Source: Drancourtella massiliensis (lineage in GTDB: Bacteria > Bacillota > Clostridia > Lachnospirales > Lachnospiraceae). Taken from it: a stretch of DNA of 64,000 nt. Below are positions 8,192-19,521 of this stretch, one piece after another (the first letter of the stretch is position 1; each line of letters starts with the position of its first letter). The notes beneath the pieces are model-generated. The model had not been told where the DNA came from. It did not search any database and worked only from the letters and a program-made list of their open reading frames with translations. Position numbers and translations under genes: made by a program. Location: the NCBI RefSeq assembly GCF_016900655.1, contig NZ_JACJKH010000002.1:124001-188000 (forward strand). The letters are read 5' to 3'.

Positions 8192-9730
8192 ATGGGATTT
8201 GCAATGGTAAAATCAGCAGTGATGGATGGACTAACTGTAAGAGAAGTCTGCGTGGAGGCTGATACAGGGAGCGGCCTTCCGGTTTTTCACATGGTAGGGT
8301 ATCTTTCGTCCGAAGTAAAAGAGGCTGGAGAACGTGTTCGGACAGCGATCCGCCATACAAGGGCGCGTCTGCAGCCTCAGAGGATGGTGGTCAACCTGTC
8401 GCCGGCAGACATTCGAAAGACAGGTGCCTCATTTGATCTTCCGATTGCGGTAGCCCTTGCTTTGTCGGCGGGGAGTATTATGGACCGGTGTGAAAAGAGG
8501 GTCCTTTTCATTGGAGAACTGAGCCTGGATGCCAGAATACGGAAGGTAAGAGGTATCCTGCCGATTGTTTCTTATGCCAGAGAAAATGGATACGAGATCT
8601 GTGTCGTACCGTGGGAAAATGAGACAGAAGGGAAGCTGGTTTCGGGAATCGAGGTGGTTGGAGCCGCCACGCTTTCCGAAGTATGGAATTTTCTTGAAAC
8701 AGGGGAACGGCCGGTCAGAAAGCAGCAGGCGGCAAAAGTGCGTGACAGAGACAAAAGTGAGCTTGACTTTGCGGATATAAAGGGTCAAAGTGGTCTGAAA
8801 CGAGCTTCGGAAGTGGCTGCCGCAGGAGGTCATAACATTTTATATCTTGGCCCGCCGGGTTCGGGAAAAACCATGGCGGCACAGCGGCTTCAGACCATTT
8901 TGCCGGATCTGGACGCCAGGACCGGGATGGAGGTAACGACGATCTACAGTGCAGCAGGACTTTTAGATGAAGCGCAGCCGCTGCTTATCCGGCCGCCGTA
9001 CCGGGAAGTCCACCATACGGTAACAAAAGCAGCACTTCTTGGAGGCGGCAGATATCCGACACCGGGAGAATTAAGCCTTGCCCATGGGGGAATTCTTTTT
9101 CTGGATGAGCTTTCCGAGTATCAGAGAACGGTGCTGGATGCGCTGAGAGAGCCTCTGGAGACAAAGCAGGTACGGATAACAAGAAAAAAAGGCACTTACA
9201 TCTTTCCGGCGGATGTACTGGTTGCTGCAGCTATGAACCCGTGTCCGTGCGGAAACTATCCGGATCTGGAGCGCTGCCGCTGTACACCCGGCGAGATTCA
9301 CCGGTATCTTGGCAAGGTCAGTCAGCCGTTTTTGGACAGGATGGATATTTGTATCGAGACGCCGAAAATTTCCTACGGGGAGCTGACATGCGAAAAGCAG
9401 GAAGAATCTTCCGGAACAATCCGGGAAAGAGTGCTTCGGGCCAGGAAAATCCAGAAGAAAAGGTATCGGGAAAGGGAGATGTTGACAAACAGCAGAATGG
9501 GACGGAAGGAAATCGAGGAATTCTGCTGTTTAGAAGAAAAAGAGAAGCAGATGATTGAACGCGCGTTTGAACGCCTGAATCTGACAGCCCGCACCTACTA
9601 CAAGACACTGAAAGTAGCGCGGACCATTGCGGATCTGGAAGGAAGCGGACAGATCCGTACGAATCATCTTGCGGAAGCAATCAGTTACCGGATGGTAGAC
9701 CAGACAATATGGGGGAATCAGAAAAGATGA
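8192..9730 (+). CDS. comM: ComM/YifB family Mg-chelatase-like AAA+ ATPase
   Basis: 512 residues: an N-terminal ChlI-like domain (VEADTGSGLPVFHMVG, then SPADIRKTGASFDLPIAVAL), a central AAA+ module with Walker A GPPGSGKTMAA and Walker B ILFLDELSE, a cysteine-containing insert CPCGNYPDLERCRC, and the C-terminal Mg-chelatase helical domain. ComM is a hexameric helicase that extends branch migration when transformed DNA is integrated. It overlaps dprA, another transformation protein. The start is ATG 8192 or the internal ATG 8204; neither has a strong ribosome site. It diverges from sigK across 194 bases. Confidence 0.93.
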   Translation: MGFAMVKSAVMDGLTVREVCVEADTGSGLPVFHMVGYLSSEVKEAGERVRTAIRHTRARLQPQRMVVNLSPADIRKTGASFDLPIAVALALSAGSIMDRCEKRVLFIGELSLDARIRKVRGILPIVSYARENGYEICVVPWENETEGKLVSGIEVVGAATLSEVWNFLETGERPVRKQQAAKVRDRDKSELDFADIKGQSGLKRASEVAAAGGHNILYLGPPGSGKTMAAQRLQTILPDLDARTGMEVTTIYSAAGLLDEAQPLLIRPPYREVHHTVTKAALLGGGRYPTPGELSLAHGGILFLDELSEYQRTVLDALREPLETKQVRITRKKGTYIFPADVLVAAAMNPCPCGNYPDLERCRCTPGEIHRYLGKVSQPFLDRMDICIETPKISYGELTCEKQEESSGTIRERVLRARKIQKKRYREREMLTNSRMGRKEIEEFCCLEEKEKQMIERAFERLNLTARTYYKTLKVARTIADLEGSGQIRTNHLAEAISYRMVDQTIWGNQKR

Positions 9731-10854
9731 GTAAAGAAGAGGAGTTTGTATTCTGGCTGGCATGTATCCAGGGAATTTCATCTTCCAAAAAAAGACTCCT
9801 GCAGGAGACATTCGGCTGTGCGAAAGCAGTCTATTATATAGAAGAAACAGGACGGAAATCATGCTGGTTTTTAACGGAAAAGGAGAAAGCAGCTCTCAAA
9901 GAGCATCAGAAGGAGGCAGTTCTGGATGAACGGAAAAGAGTCTGGGAAAAGGCCAGGAAAAAGGGGATCAAGCTTACATACTGGACAGACAGTGCCTATC
10001 CGGAAAAGCTTTCCCGGATCGTGCAGCCACCCTATGCACTGTTCGGAGCCGGGAAGGAATGTTTTGCCTTTGAGGGTGTGACTGCGGCAATTGTAGGAGC
10101 AAGAGAGGCAAGCGCATACGGCAGGCAGATGACATATGAGTATGGGAGAGAACTGGCAAAAGCCGGAATGAACATCATCAGTGGCATGGCAAGAGGAATC
10201 GATGCTGCAGGACTGGAAGGAGCGCTGCTGGAAGGGAAAGGGCATTGTGCAGTGCTTGGTTCCGGAGTGGATGTCTGTTACCCGAAAGACAATCAAAGGC
10301 TTTATCAGAGACTTTGGGAAGACGGAAGGATCCTCTCGGAATATCCGCCTGGAACACCGCCGCTTGCCCGTAATTTTCCTCCAAGGAACAGGATCATCAG
10401 CGGGCTTGCCGATGTGGTTCTTGTAATGGAGGCAAGAAAAAGGAGCGGCTCTTTAATCACGGCTGACTTTGCGCTGGAACAGGGAAAAGACGTATATGCC
10501 CTTCCGGGGCCTGTGACCAGTGACTTGAGCCGGGGGTGCCACCAGCTGATCCGGCAGGGCGCTGGTATTTTGGTTTCACCGGAGGAATTCCTTTGTGATT
10601 TGCCGTATAAATTGCAGAAATCACTCATAGAATTCTGTAAAAATCCGGTTAAAAATTCAAACGAAAATGAAATAATGCTTGAAAGTCCTGAAAAATTGTT
10701 GTATAGTGTTCTGAGTTTGGAGCCTAAAAATATACAGGAAATCGAGGATCAGTTATCGCTTCCGAGAGGTGAAATCATGGAAGCGCTGTTGAATCTGGAG
10801 ATGAATGGATGGATCCAGGAAGTTTCAAAAAATGATTATATCCGATTGAAGTAA
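9727..10854 (+). CDS. dprA: DprA (DNA processing protein A)
   Basis: 375 residues with a SAM-like N-terminal part, then the Rossmann-type DprA core: AAIVGAREASAYG, GMARGIDAAG, VLGSGVDVCYPKDNQRLY and the GSLITADFALEQG block, and a C-terminal winged-helix (DML1-like) domain ending EMNGWIQEV. DprA loads RecA onto incoming single-stranded DNA. I chose ATG 9727 over ATG 9709 because GGGGGAA lies just upstream and the start overlaps the comM stop as ATGA, a classical coupling arrangement. topA follows after 30 bases, giving the common dprA-topA order. Confidence 0.93.
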   Translation: MSKEEEFVFWLACIQGISSSKKRLLQETFGCAKAVYYIEETGRKSCWFLTEKEKAALKEHQKEAVLDERKRVWEKARKKGIKLTYWTDSAYPEKLSRIVQPPYALFGAGKECFAFEGVTAAIVGAREASAYGRQMTYEYGRELAKAGMNIISGMARGIDAAGLEGALLEGKGHCAVLGSGVDVCYPKDNQRLYQRLWEDGRILSEYPPGTPPLARNFPPRNRIISGLADVVLVMEARKRSGSLITADFALEQGKDVYALPGPVTSDLSRGCHQLIRQGAGILVSPEEFLCDLPYKLQKSLIEFCKNPVKNSNENEIMLESPEKLLYSVLSLEPKNIQEIEDQLSLPRGEIMEALLNLEMNGWIQEVSKNDYIRLK

Positions 10855-10884
10855 GATTTGAAGTTGGATGGAGGAATAGGTATT

Positions 10885-12957
10885 ATGGCACGTTATCTGG
10901 TGATTGTGGAGTCACCTGCGAAAGTAAAAACGATCAAAAAATTTCTGGGAAGCAATTATGTGGTGATGGCATCCCAGGGACATGTGCGCGATCTGCCGAA
11001 AAGCCAGCTCGGTATTGATGTAGAGCACGATTTTGAACCAAAGTATATTACTATTCGCGGAAAAGGAGAGATCCTTGCGCAGCTTCGCAAAGAGGTCAAA
11101 AAGGCGGACAAGATTTATCTTGCGACTGACCCTGACCGTGAAGGAGAAGCAATTTCATGGCATCTGACCAAGGCGCTGAAACTGGAAGGGAAAAAGGTTT
11201 ACCGTATCAGTTTTAACGAGATCACAAAGAACGCAGTCAAGGAGTCCATCAAGAACGCCCGGGAAATCGATATGAATCTGGTTGACGCACAGCAGGCGAG
11301 AAGGGCGCTTGACAGGATTGTAGGATATAGAATCAGCCCTTTGCTCTGGAAGAAGGTAAAACGCGGCTTAAGTGCAGGCCGGGTACAGTCTGTGGCGCTT
11401 CGGATTATTGCGGATAGAGAGGCGGAGATTGATGCGTTTATACCGGAAGAGTACTGGACGCTGGACGCGGTTTTAAAGGTACAGGGAGAGAAAAAGCCTC
11501 TGCGTGCCAAATTCTATGGGACGAAAACAGAAAAAATAGTGATTCGTTCTGCCGAAGAAGAACAGAAGATAGAAAAAGAACTTGAGAATGCCGATTTTCA
11601 TGTTGCAGAGGTCAGAAAAGGAGAGCGCACCCAGAAGTCTCCGCTTCCGTTTACTACCAGTACCCTGCAGCAGGAAGCATCCAAGGTACTGAATTTTGCG
11701 ACACAGAAGACAATGCGGATTGCCCAGCAGCTATATGAAGGAATTGATATCAAGGGTCAGGGAACGGTTGGTATCATTACCTATCTCCGTACGGATTCCA
11801 CCCGTGTTTCCGAGGAAGCGGAGCGTCTTGCGAGAGAATATATCTCCTCTGTTTACGGTGCAGAATATGTAGCGGACACAGAAAAGAAAAAGGACGGGGG
11901 AAAAAATATTCAGGACGCCCACGAGGCAATCCGTCCTACGGATATTTCCAGAACACCGGCTTCTCTCAAAGAGTCTCTTTCGAGAGACCAGTTCCGCCTG
12001 TATCAGCTGATCTGGAAACGCTTTGCGGCGAGCCAGATGCAGCCGGCGAGATTTGAGACGACTTCCGTCAAGATTGACGCGGGCAATTACCGGTTTACCG
12101 TTGCAGCATCCAAAATCGCATTTGACGGATTCCGTTCCGTTTATGTACAGCCGGATGAAGAAAAGGCAGAGAACAATGTCCTGCTCAAAGGACTGGATGA
12201 ACAGTCCGTCCTGACAAAAGAGGATTTTGAAAAGAAGCAGCACTTTACGCAGCCGCCGGCACACTACACAGAGGCGTCTCTTGTAAAGGCACTGGAGGAA
12301 CTGGGAATCGGACGGCCTAGTACGTATGCTCCGACGATTTCCACGATTATTGCAAGACGTTACGTTGCAAAGGAAAATAAAAATCTTTATCTGACCGAGC
12401 TGGGCGAAGTAGTCAACAATATGATGCTGAAATCTTTCCCAAGTATTGTGGATGTGAATTTTACAGCCAATATGGAAGGACTTCTGGACCGGGTTGCCGA
12501 AGGCAAAGTGCAGTGGAAATCGGTAATCAGCAATTTCTATCCGGATCTGGAGGAAGCAGTGGAAATAGCGGAAAAAGAGCTTGAGGAAGTCAAAATCGAA
12601 GATGAGGTGACCGATGTTATCTGTGAAGAATGCGGACGGAATATGGTCATCAAATACGGACCTCACGGGAAATTTCTGGCATGTCCGGGATTTCCGGAAT
12701 GCCGCAATACGAAGCCGTATCTGGAAAAGGCGGGTGTATCCTGCCCGAAATGCGGAAAGGATGTGGTAATCCGGAAGACCAAAAAAGGAAGACGCTACTA
12801 CGGATGCGAAAATAATCCGGAATGCGATTTTATGTCCTGGCAGAAGCCGTCTGACAGGAAATGCCCGAAATGCGGCAGTTATATGGTAGAAAAAGGGAAC
12901 AAACTTGTATGCTCTGATACCTCCTGCGGGTATGTTGAAAAAAAAGAAAAAAAATAA
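10885..12957 (+). CDS. topA: DNA topoisomerase I
   Basis: 690 residues from ATG 10885, preceded by GGAGGAAT (a TTG at 10858 has no ribosome site). The Toprim domain shows YLVIVESPAKVKTI and DPDREGEAISWH; the catalytic tyrosine is in ITYLRTDSTRVS. The last 120 residues hold three topoisomerase zinc-finger repeats, the first two with four cysteines (CEEC...CPGFPEC, CPKC...CENNPEC) and the last CPKC...CSDTSC. The enzyme relaxes negative supercoils. A candidate CodY box and the codY promoter begin at its stop codon. Confidence 0.96.
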   Translation: MARYLVIVESPAKVKTIKKFLGSNYVVMASQGHVRDLPKSQLGIDVEHDFEPKYITIRGKGEILAQLRKEVKKADKIYLATDPDREGEAISWHLTKALKLEGKKVYRISFNEITKNAVKESIKNAREIDMNLVDAQQARRALDRIVGYRISPLLWKKVKRGLSAGRVQSVALRIIADREAEIDAFIPEEYWTLDAVLKVQGEKKPLRAKFYGTKTEKIVIRSAEEEQKIEKELENADFHVAEVRKGERTQKSPLPFTTSTLQQEASKVLNFATQKTMRIAQQLYEGIDIKGQGTVGIITYLRTDSTRVSEEAERLAREYISSVYGAEYVADTEKKKDGGKNIQDAHEAIRPTDISRTPASLKESLSRDQFRLYQLIWKRFAASQMQPARFETTSVKIDAGNYRFTVAASKIAFDGFRSVYVQPDEEKAENNVLLKGLDEQSVLTKEDFEKKQHFTQPPAHYTEASLVKALEELGIGRPSTYAPTISTIIARRYVAKENKNLYLTELGEVVNNMMLKSFPSIVDVNFTANMEGLLDRVAEGKVQWKSVISNFYPDLEEAVEIAEKELEEVKIEDEVTDVICEECGRNMVIKYGPHGKFLACPGFPECRNTKPYLEKAGVSCPKCGKDVVIRKTKKGRRYYGCENNPECDFMSWQKPSDRKCPKCGSYMVEKGNKLVCSDTSCGYVEKKEKK

Positions 12958-12999
12958 TTTCCGAAATTTATTGATAACATGGAAATTGTATGATAATAT
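12955..12999 (+). promoter_or_regulatory. codY promoter with a candidate CodY box
   Basis: TTGATA at 12971-12976 and TAATAT at 12994-12999 are separated by 17 bases. Immediately upstream, 12955-12969 reads TAATTTCCGAAATTT, which matches 11 of 15 bases of the CodY box AATTTTCWGAAAATT. This placement fits autoregulation, which is known for CodY elsewhere. The promoter is better supported than the box. Confidence 0.45.
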
Positions 13000-13078
13000 T
13001 AAAATATGAGCCGCATATTCTATAATTTGTTCGTACAATTACATGGAACAACGTCATGAATTTGAATGGAGGAAAATT

Positions 13079-13861
13079 ATGAGTGTACAATTATTGGATA
13101 AGACGAGGAAAATAAACAAATTGCTTCACAATAATAATTCCAGTAAAGTTGTTTTCAATGATATATGTGAAGTGCTTACGGAAATTCTGAATTCAAATAT
13201 CCTTGTGGTAAGTAGGAAAGGGAAAGTTCTGGGAATCAGTAAAAAAGAGGAGATCCGCCCGCTGACAGAACTGATTAATGGAGAAGTTGGCGGACATATT
13301 GATTCCATGCTGAACGAACGTCTGTTGAGCGTTCTATCAACGAAGGAAAATGTCAACCTCCAGACACTGGGATTCGATGCCGAAACAGCGAAAGGCTACC
13401 AGGCGATTGTATCTCCGATTGAGATCGCGGGAGAACGGCTTGGAACTCTGTTTATTTATAAACAGGATGAAGAATATGAAATTGACGATATTATTCTCAG
13501 CGAGTATGGTACAACAGTAGTCGGACTTGAGATGCTCCGTTCTGTCAATGAAGAGAATGCAGAGGAGACGAGAAAAGAACATATTGTTCAGTCGGCGATC
13601 AGCACGCTTTCGTTTTCAGAGCTGGAAGCGATTATCCATATTTTTGACGAGCTTGACGGTATGGAGGGAATTCTTGTCGCAAGCAAGATCGCGGACAGAG
13701 TAGGAATCACAAGATCTGTCATTGTAAATGCGCTTCGTAAATTCGAAAGCGCAGGCGTGATTGAGTCCAGATCCTCCGGAATGAAAGGAACCTATATTAA
13801 GGTGGTGAACGACTACGTATTCACGGAACTGGAAAAGATAAAAAAAGAAAAGCAAAAATAG
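13079..13861 (+). CDS. codY: CodY, GTP/branched-chain amino acid sensing global repressor
   Basis: 260 residues, almost exactly the family length. The start ATG 13079 is chosen because ATGGAGGAAA precedes it; the longer frame from 13043 lacks a ribosome site. The N-terminal GAF domain (about residues 1-155) binds isoleucine/valine, and the C-terminal winged helix (VASKIADRVGITRSVIVNAL, then the SSGMKGTYIKV wing) binds DNA. CodY represses amino-acid and nutrient genes during growth and is released on starvation. The comM-dprA-topA-codY order resembles that of Bacillus without trmFO, xerC and clpQY. A strong terminator follows. Confidence 0.96.
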   Translation: MSVQLLDKTRKINKLLHNNNSSKVVFNDICEVLTEILNSNILVVSRKGKVLGISKKEEIRPLTELINGEVGGHIDSMLNERLLSVLSTKENVNLQTLGFDAETAKGYQAIVSPIEIAGERLGTLFIYKQDEEYEIDDIILSEYGTTVVGLEMLRSVNEENAEETRKEHIVQSAISTLSFSELEAIIHIFDELDGMEGILVASKIADRVGITRSVIVNALRKFESAGVIESRSSGMKGTYIKVVNDYVFTELEKIKKEKQK

Positions 13862-13894
13862 AAAGGCATTGAACAGTAGGATATGCAAATAGAA

Positions 13895-13924
13895 GGGAGC
13901 GTCAGTATTCTGAGGCTCCCTTTT
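13895..13924 (+). terminator. Intrinsic terminator after codY
   Basis: GGGAGC-G-TCAG / CTGA-G-GCTCCC stem (13895-13905 with 13910-13920), 4-base TATT loop, then TTTT. A ribosome site for the next gene begins just after it, so some read-through is likely. Confidence 0.75.
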
Positions 13925-13942
13925 AGGAAAGGAGAAATAAAA

Positions 13943-14239
13943 ATGTACGAGGACGGAGCTGCTGTTTTACAAATGAAAAAGGTATTTTTGAAAGATGAGA
14001 AATATAACCGGAAAAAATATATGACACGCATAAAAAACTATGATCCGCAGCAAGAAGAGATGACGCTTTACACAAGCCGGGGCGATGTGGACGAGTTTTC
14101 CCTGGATGCTGTATATGAATGTATTTTTGAAGTGAAAGAAGGCCGGTTCGGATGCGAAGGAGTCATTCGGAAACGTTTCCGCAGCCAGGAGAAGGATCAG
14201 GTTGTATTCCGGATTCAGAACGGGTTTTATAAAGTTTAA
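13943..14239 (+). CDS. Uncharacterised 98-residue protein downstream of codY
   Basis: The frame is open from 13883, but the start at ATG 13943 is preceded by GGAAAGGAGAAATAAAA, an excellent ribosome site. The product is a small charged soluble protein with alternating beta-strand pattern (MTLYTSRGDVDEF, YECIFEV, GVIRKRF, VVFRIQNGFYKV) and no signal peptide or membrane segment. It has the look of a small beta-barrel domain, perhaps of the YcgR/PilZ N-terminal kind, but I cannot name it. It lies between the codY terminator and the groESL promoter, so it is probably expressed by read-through from codY. Confidence 0.7.
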   Translation: MYEDGAAVLQMKKVFLKDEKYNRKKYMTRIKNYDPQQEEMTLYTSRGDVDEFSLDAVYECIFEVKEGRFGCEGVIRKRFRSQEKDQVVFRIQNGFYKV

Positions 14240-14282
14240 ACGGACAGAATTATAAACGAATTATAAAGAATGAGAATGGATG

Positions 14283-14311
14283 TTGACAAATAAAATAGAG
14301 AGTGCTATTTT
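14283..14311 (+). promoter_or_regulatory. Vegetative promoter of groESL
   Basis: TTGACA at 14283-14288 and TATTTT at 14306-14311, 17-base spacer. An extra half CIRCE motif (GAGTGCT, 14300-14306) lies in the spacer. The full CIRCE operator follows 15 bases downstream of the -10. Confidence 0.8.
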
Positions 14312-14325
14312 ATTACTAGAGTGTT

Positions 14326-14352
14326 TTAGCACTCTAGTTCAATGAGTGCTGA
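14326..14352 (+). promoter_or_regulatory. CIRCE operator (HrcA binding site)
   Basis: TTAGCACTC (14326-14334), nine-base spacer, GAGTGCTGA (14344-14352); consensus TTAGCACTC-N9-GAGTGCTAA with one mismatch. It lies between promoter and groES, as expected for repression by HrcA. The left arm is also the right arm of a second hairpin, 14315-14323 / 14330-14338. Confidence 0.93.
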
Positions 14353-14383
14353 TAAACTAATAGGCAATGAAGGAGGAACAATC

Positions 14384-14671
14384 ATGAAATTAGTACCATT
14401 AAGTGACAGAGTTGTATTAAAACAGATGGAAGCAGAAGAAACAACCAAATCCGGGATCGTGCTTCCGGGACAGAATAAAGAAAAGCCGCAGCAGGCAGAA
14501 GTCATCGCGGTAGGACCGGGAGGACTGGTCGATGGGAAAGAAGTGGAAATGAAAGTTTCTGTTGGAGATAAAGTCATTTATTCAAAATATGCAGGTACAG
14601 AAGTAGAGCTTGACGATGTAGAATATATCATCGTAAGACAGAGCGATATCCTCGCAGTGATCGAAGCTTAA
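14384..14671 (+). CDS. groES: GroES co-chaperonin
   Basis: 95 residues. The start ATG 14384 follows AAGGAGGAACAATC; the frame extends to 14342 but that ATG lies inside the CIRCE element. MKLVPLSDRVVLKQ, the mobile loop ETTKSGIVLP and the C-terminal YIIVRQSDILAVIEA are all typical. It caps the GroEL ring. It is co-transcribed with groEL (55-base gap) and controlled by HrcA through CIRCE. Confidence 0.97.
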   Translation: MKLVPLSDRVVLKQMEAEETTKSGIVLPGQNKEKPQQAEVIAVGPGGLVDGKEVEMKVSVGDKVIYSKYAGTEVELDDVEYIIVRQSDILAVIEA

Positions 14672-14699
14672 ATTCAGAGTGACAGATAATAATATTTAA

Positions 14700-16346
<1,647 letters not shown>

Positions 16347-16360
16347 ATATAAAAAATTCG

Positions 16361-16391
16361 AAAACTCCTCGCAAGAGGAGTTTTCTTTTTG
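16361..16391 (+). terminator. Intrinsic terminator of groESL
   Basis: Perfect ten-base arms AAAACTCCTC (16361-16370) and GAGGAGTTTT (16375-16384), GCAA tetraloop, then CTTTTTG. Confidence 0.95.
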
Positions 16392-16440
16392 TATCAGAAA
16401 TGATATACTGATTAGGAATAAACAGATGGAGGAAACGTGT

Positions 16441-16929
16441 ATGAGCGATTATTACACAGAACAATTAGTCAAAAAGAAACCGGAAGGGAAAGACATTATC
16501 ATTAAGATTCTGCTGGTGTTTTGTACGGTCCTTTCCTTTTTCTTTGTTTTGTTGTTGCCGTTTTTGCTGATTCTTCCGGTGCTGATGATTGTACTGGACT
16601 ACTTTATGTTCCGGAGACTGGATCTGGAATATGAGTATTTGTATGTGAACGGAGATCTGGATATCGACAAGATCATGGGAAAACAGAAGAGAAAAAGAGT
16701 ATTTTCCATGAATGTCAATGACATGGATCTGCTTGCGCCGCTTGGAGCAGGAGAGCTCAACCAGTACAGAACCGGCAAGGTACTCGACTTCAGCTCCCAT
16801 ATGCCGAATGCGAGATGTTATGTAATGGTGATTACCAAAGACGGACATCAGACAAAAGTGATTTTTGAACCGGAGCAGGTTATTCTTGACGGAATGAGGA
16901 TGCTGGCACCAAGAAAAGTCATTTTATAG
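16441..16929 (+). CDS. DUF6106-like membrane-anchored protein
   Basis: 162 residues from ATG 16441, which follows GATGGAGGAAACGTGT. A cytosolic tip (MSDYYTEQLVKKKPEG) is followed by a long hydrophobic stretch at about residues 19-50 that can form one hairpin or two membrane helices. A soluble domain with FRRLDLEYEYLYVNGDLDID and IMGKQKRKRVFSM follows. The sequence pattern matches a Lachnospiraceae family I know as DUF6106; its role is unknown. It is a single gene between the groESL terminator and the guaB promoter. Confidence 0.75.
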   Translation: MSDYYTEQLVKKKPEGKDIIIKILLVFCTVLSFFFVLLLPFLLILPVLMIVLDYFMFRRLDLEYEYLYVNGDLDIDKIMGKQKRKRVFSMNVNDMDLLAPLGAGELNQYRTGKVLDFSSHMPNARCYVMVITKDGHQTKVIFEPEQVILDGMRMLAPRKVIL

Positions 16930-16943
16930 AGAAAAAGAAAGAG

Positions 16944-16972
16944 TTGACAGCAGATATTTTTTTCGGTATTAT
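16944..16972 (+). promoter_or_regulatory. Vegetative promoter of guaB
   Basis: TTGACA at 16944-16949, 17-base spacer, TATTAT at 16967-16972. The guaB start lies 46 bases downstream. No purine riboswitch is visible in the leader. Confidence 0.85.
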
Positions 16973-16981
16973 ATCATTTAA

Positions 16982-18472
<1,491 letters not shown>

Positions 18473-18496
18473 AGGCATGCGATAAATTAAATAACA

Positions 18497-18537
18497 GACC
18501 TCCTGACTTCCTTTTTATGGGAAGCGGGAGGTTTTTT
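18497..18537 (+). terminator. Intrinsic terminator of guaB
   Basis: GACCTCC-TGA-CTTCC pairs with GGGAAG-C-GGGAGGT around a short loop, followed by six T (18532-18537). Confidence 0.85.
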
Positions 18538-18559
18538 GATTTAACAGGAAACTTCGTTC

Positions 18560-18669
18560 CCTGCTAAACAAAAACGCTCTGCGGGATCGCGCGCGCAAAG
18601 CAGAAATTTGTCGCTAAAGCGACTGTGCCCGGCGCGAGAGTTCCTCGAGAGGAATCCTTTGCTTTTTTT
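18560..18669 (+). other. Structured GC-rich intergenic element with terminator-like end
   Basis: The 310-base gap between guaB and the amidase has no gene but holds this element. GCAAAG (18595-18600) can pair with CTTTGC (18657-18662), enclosing GTCGC-TAAA-GCGAC (18610-18623) and TTCCT-CGAG-AGGAA (18641-18654). The closing helix is followed by seven T. GC content is much higher than in the flanks. It may be a small structured RNA, a composite terminator or a dispersed intergenic repeat; I cannot tell which from one copy. Confidence 0.45.
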
Positions 18670-18782
18670 CGGTATGAGAACAAGATAAGAAAAGCTTAAG
18701 AAATTCGAATCAAAATTTTTAAAAACGCCGGAACCTTTTTGTTTATAATAGAAAGAGGGAAAAAGAAAAGGGGAATAGTATC

Positions 18783-19460
18783 GTGCGAAAGAGAAGACAA
18801 AGAAGAAAAAGAAAAAGCAGAGGGTCGGACAGACTGCTGAAGGCAGGTCTTATGATTTTAATCCTCCTGGCGGTTGTGCTGGGGGGAATGAAACTTACCG
18901 GGGCAGGACCGATTTTTAATGGATACAGAGAGCTGGAAGGAGAGGCTGTGGATGCCTATCGTCCGGATATGGAGGTGGAGCTTCTGACACCGAATCCGTA
19001 TTCCAGACCGGAGACCGGAACATCGAGAATCCGGAATATTGTCATTCATTATACTGCCAATCCGGGAGCTACGGCGCAGCAGAACCGGGATTATTTTGAG
19101 GGTCTCAAAGACACACATCTGACACAGGCAAGCAGCCATTTTATTGTAGGGCTGGAAGGTGAGATCGTCCAGTGCATCCCGACCTGGGAGGTGGCGTATG
19201 CGTCCAACAGCAGAAACGGAGATACCGTTTCCATCGAGTGCTGTCATCCGGATGAAACGGGAGCATTTAATCAGGCGACATATGACTCCATGGTAGAACT
19301 TTCTGCATGGCTCTGTCTAAAGTTCGGACTTACAGAAAATGATCTGATCCGCCACTATGATATTACCGGAAAGATATGTCCGAAGTATTTTGTAGACTAT
19401 CCTGAAAAATGGGATGAGTTTTGCGGCGATGCCAGGAAAATGCTTGAAAAAATGCAGTAA
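18783..19460 (+). CDS. N-acetylmuramoyl-L-alanine amidase (Amidase_2), membrane-anchored
   Basis: 225 residues from GTG 18783, after AAAAGGGGAATAGTATC. A very basic tip (RKRRQRRKRKSRG) precedes one membrane helix at about residues 18-38, so the catalytic domain is outside. The zinc-amidase fold shows H89 in NIVIHYTANP, the SSHFIVGLEGEIVQCIP strand, and the second ligand region RHYDITGKICPKYF. The enzyme cleaves the bond between muramic acid and the stem peptide. A TATAAT at 18743-18748 lies just upstream. Role could be in cell separation, sporulation or spore germination; the sequence does not decide. Confidence 0.88.
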   Translation: MRKRRQRRKRKSRGSDRLLKAGLMILILLAVVLGGMKLTGAGPIFNGYRELEGEAVDAYRPDMEVELLTPNPYSRPETGTSRIRNIVIHYTANPGATAQQNRDYFEGLKDTHLTQASSHFIVGLEGEIVQCIPTWEVAYASNSRNGDTVSIECCHPDETGAFNQATYDSMVELSAWLCLKFGLTENDLIRHYDITGKICPKYFVDYPEKWDEFCGDARKMLEKMQ

Positions 19461-19521
19461 ACTGGTTATGATAGAAAAAGCGAAAAGGGAACAAAAGAAG
19501 TGGATGGAGGTAGCTTGATTT

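Noticed and set aside
11731-13038. Minus-strand frame of 435 codons across topA
   Set aside because: Antisense shadow of topA; no start context and no recognisable domain.
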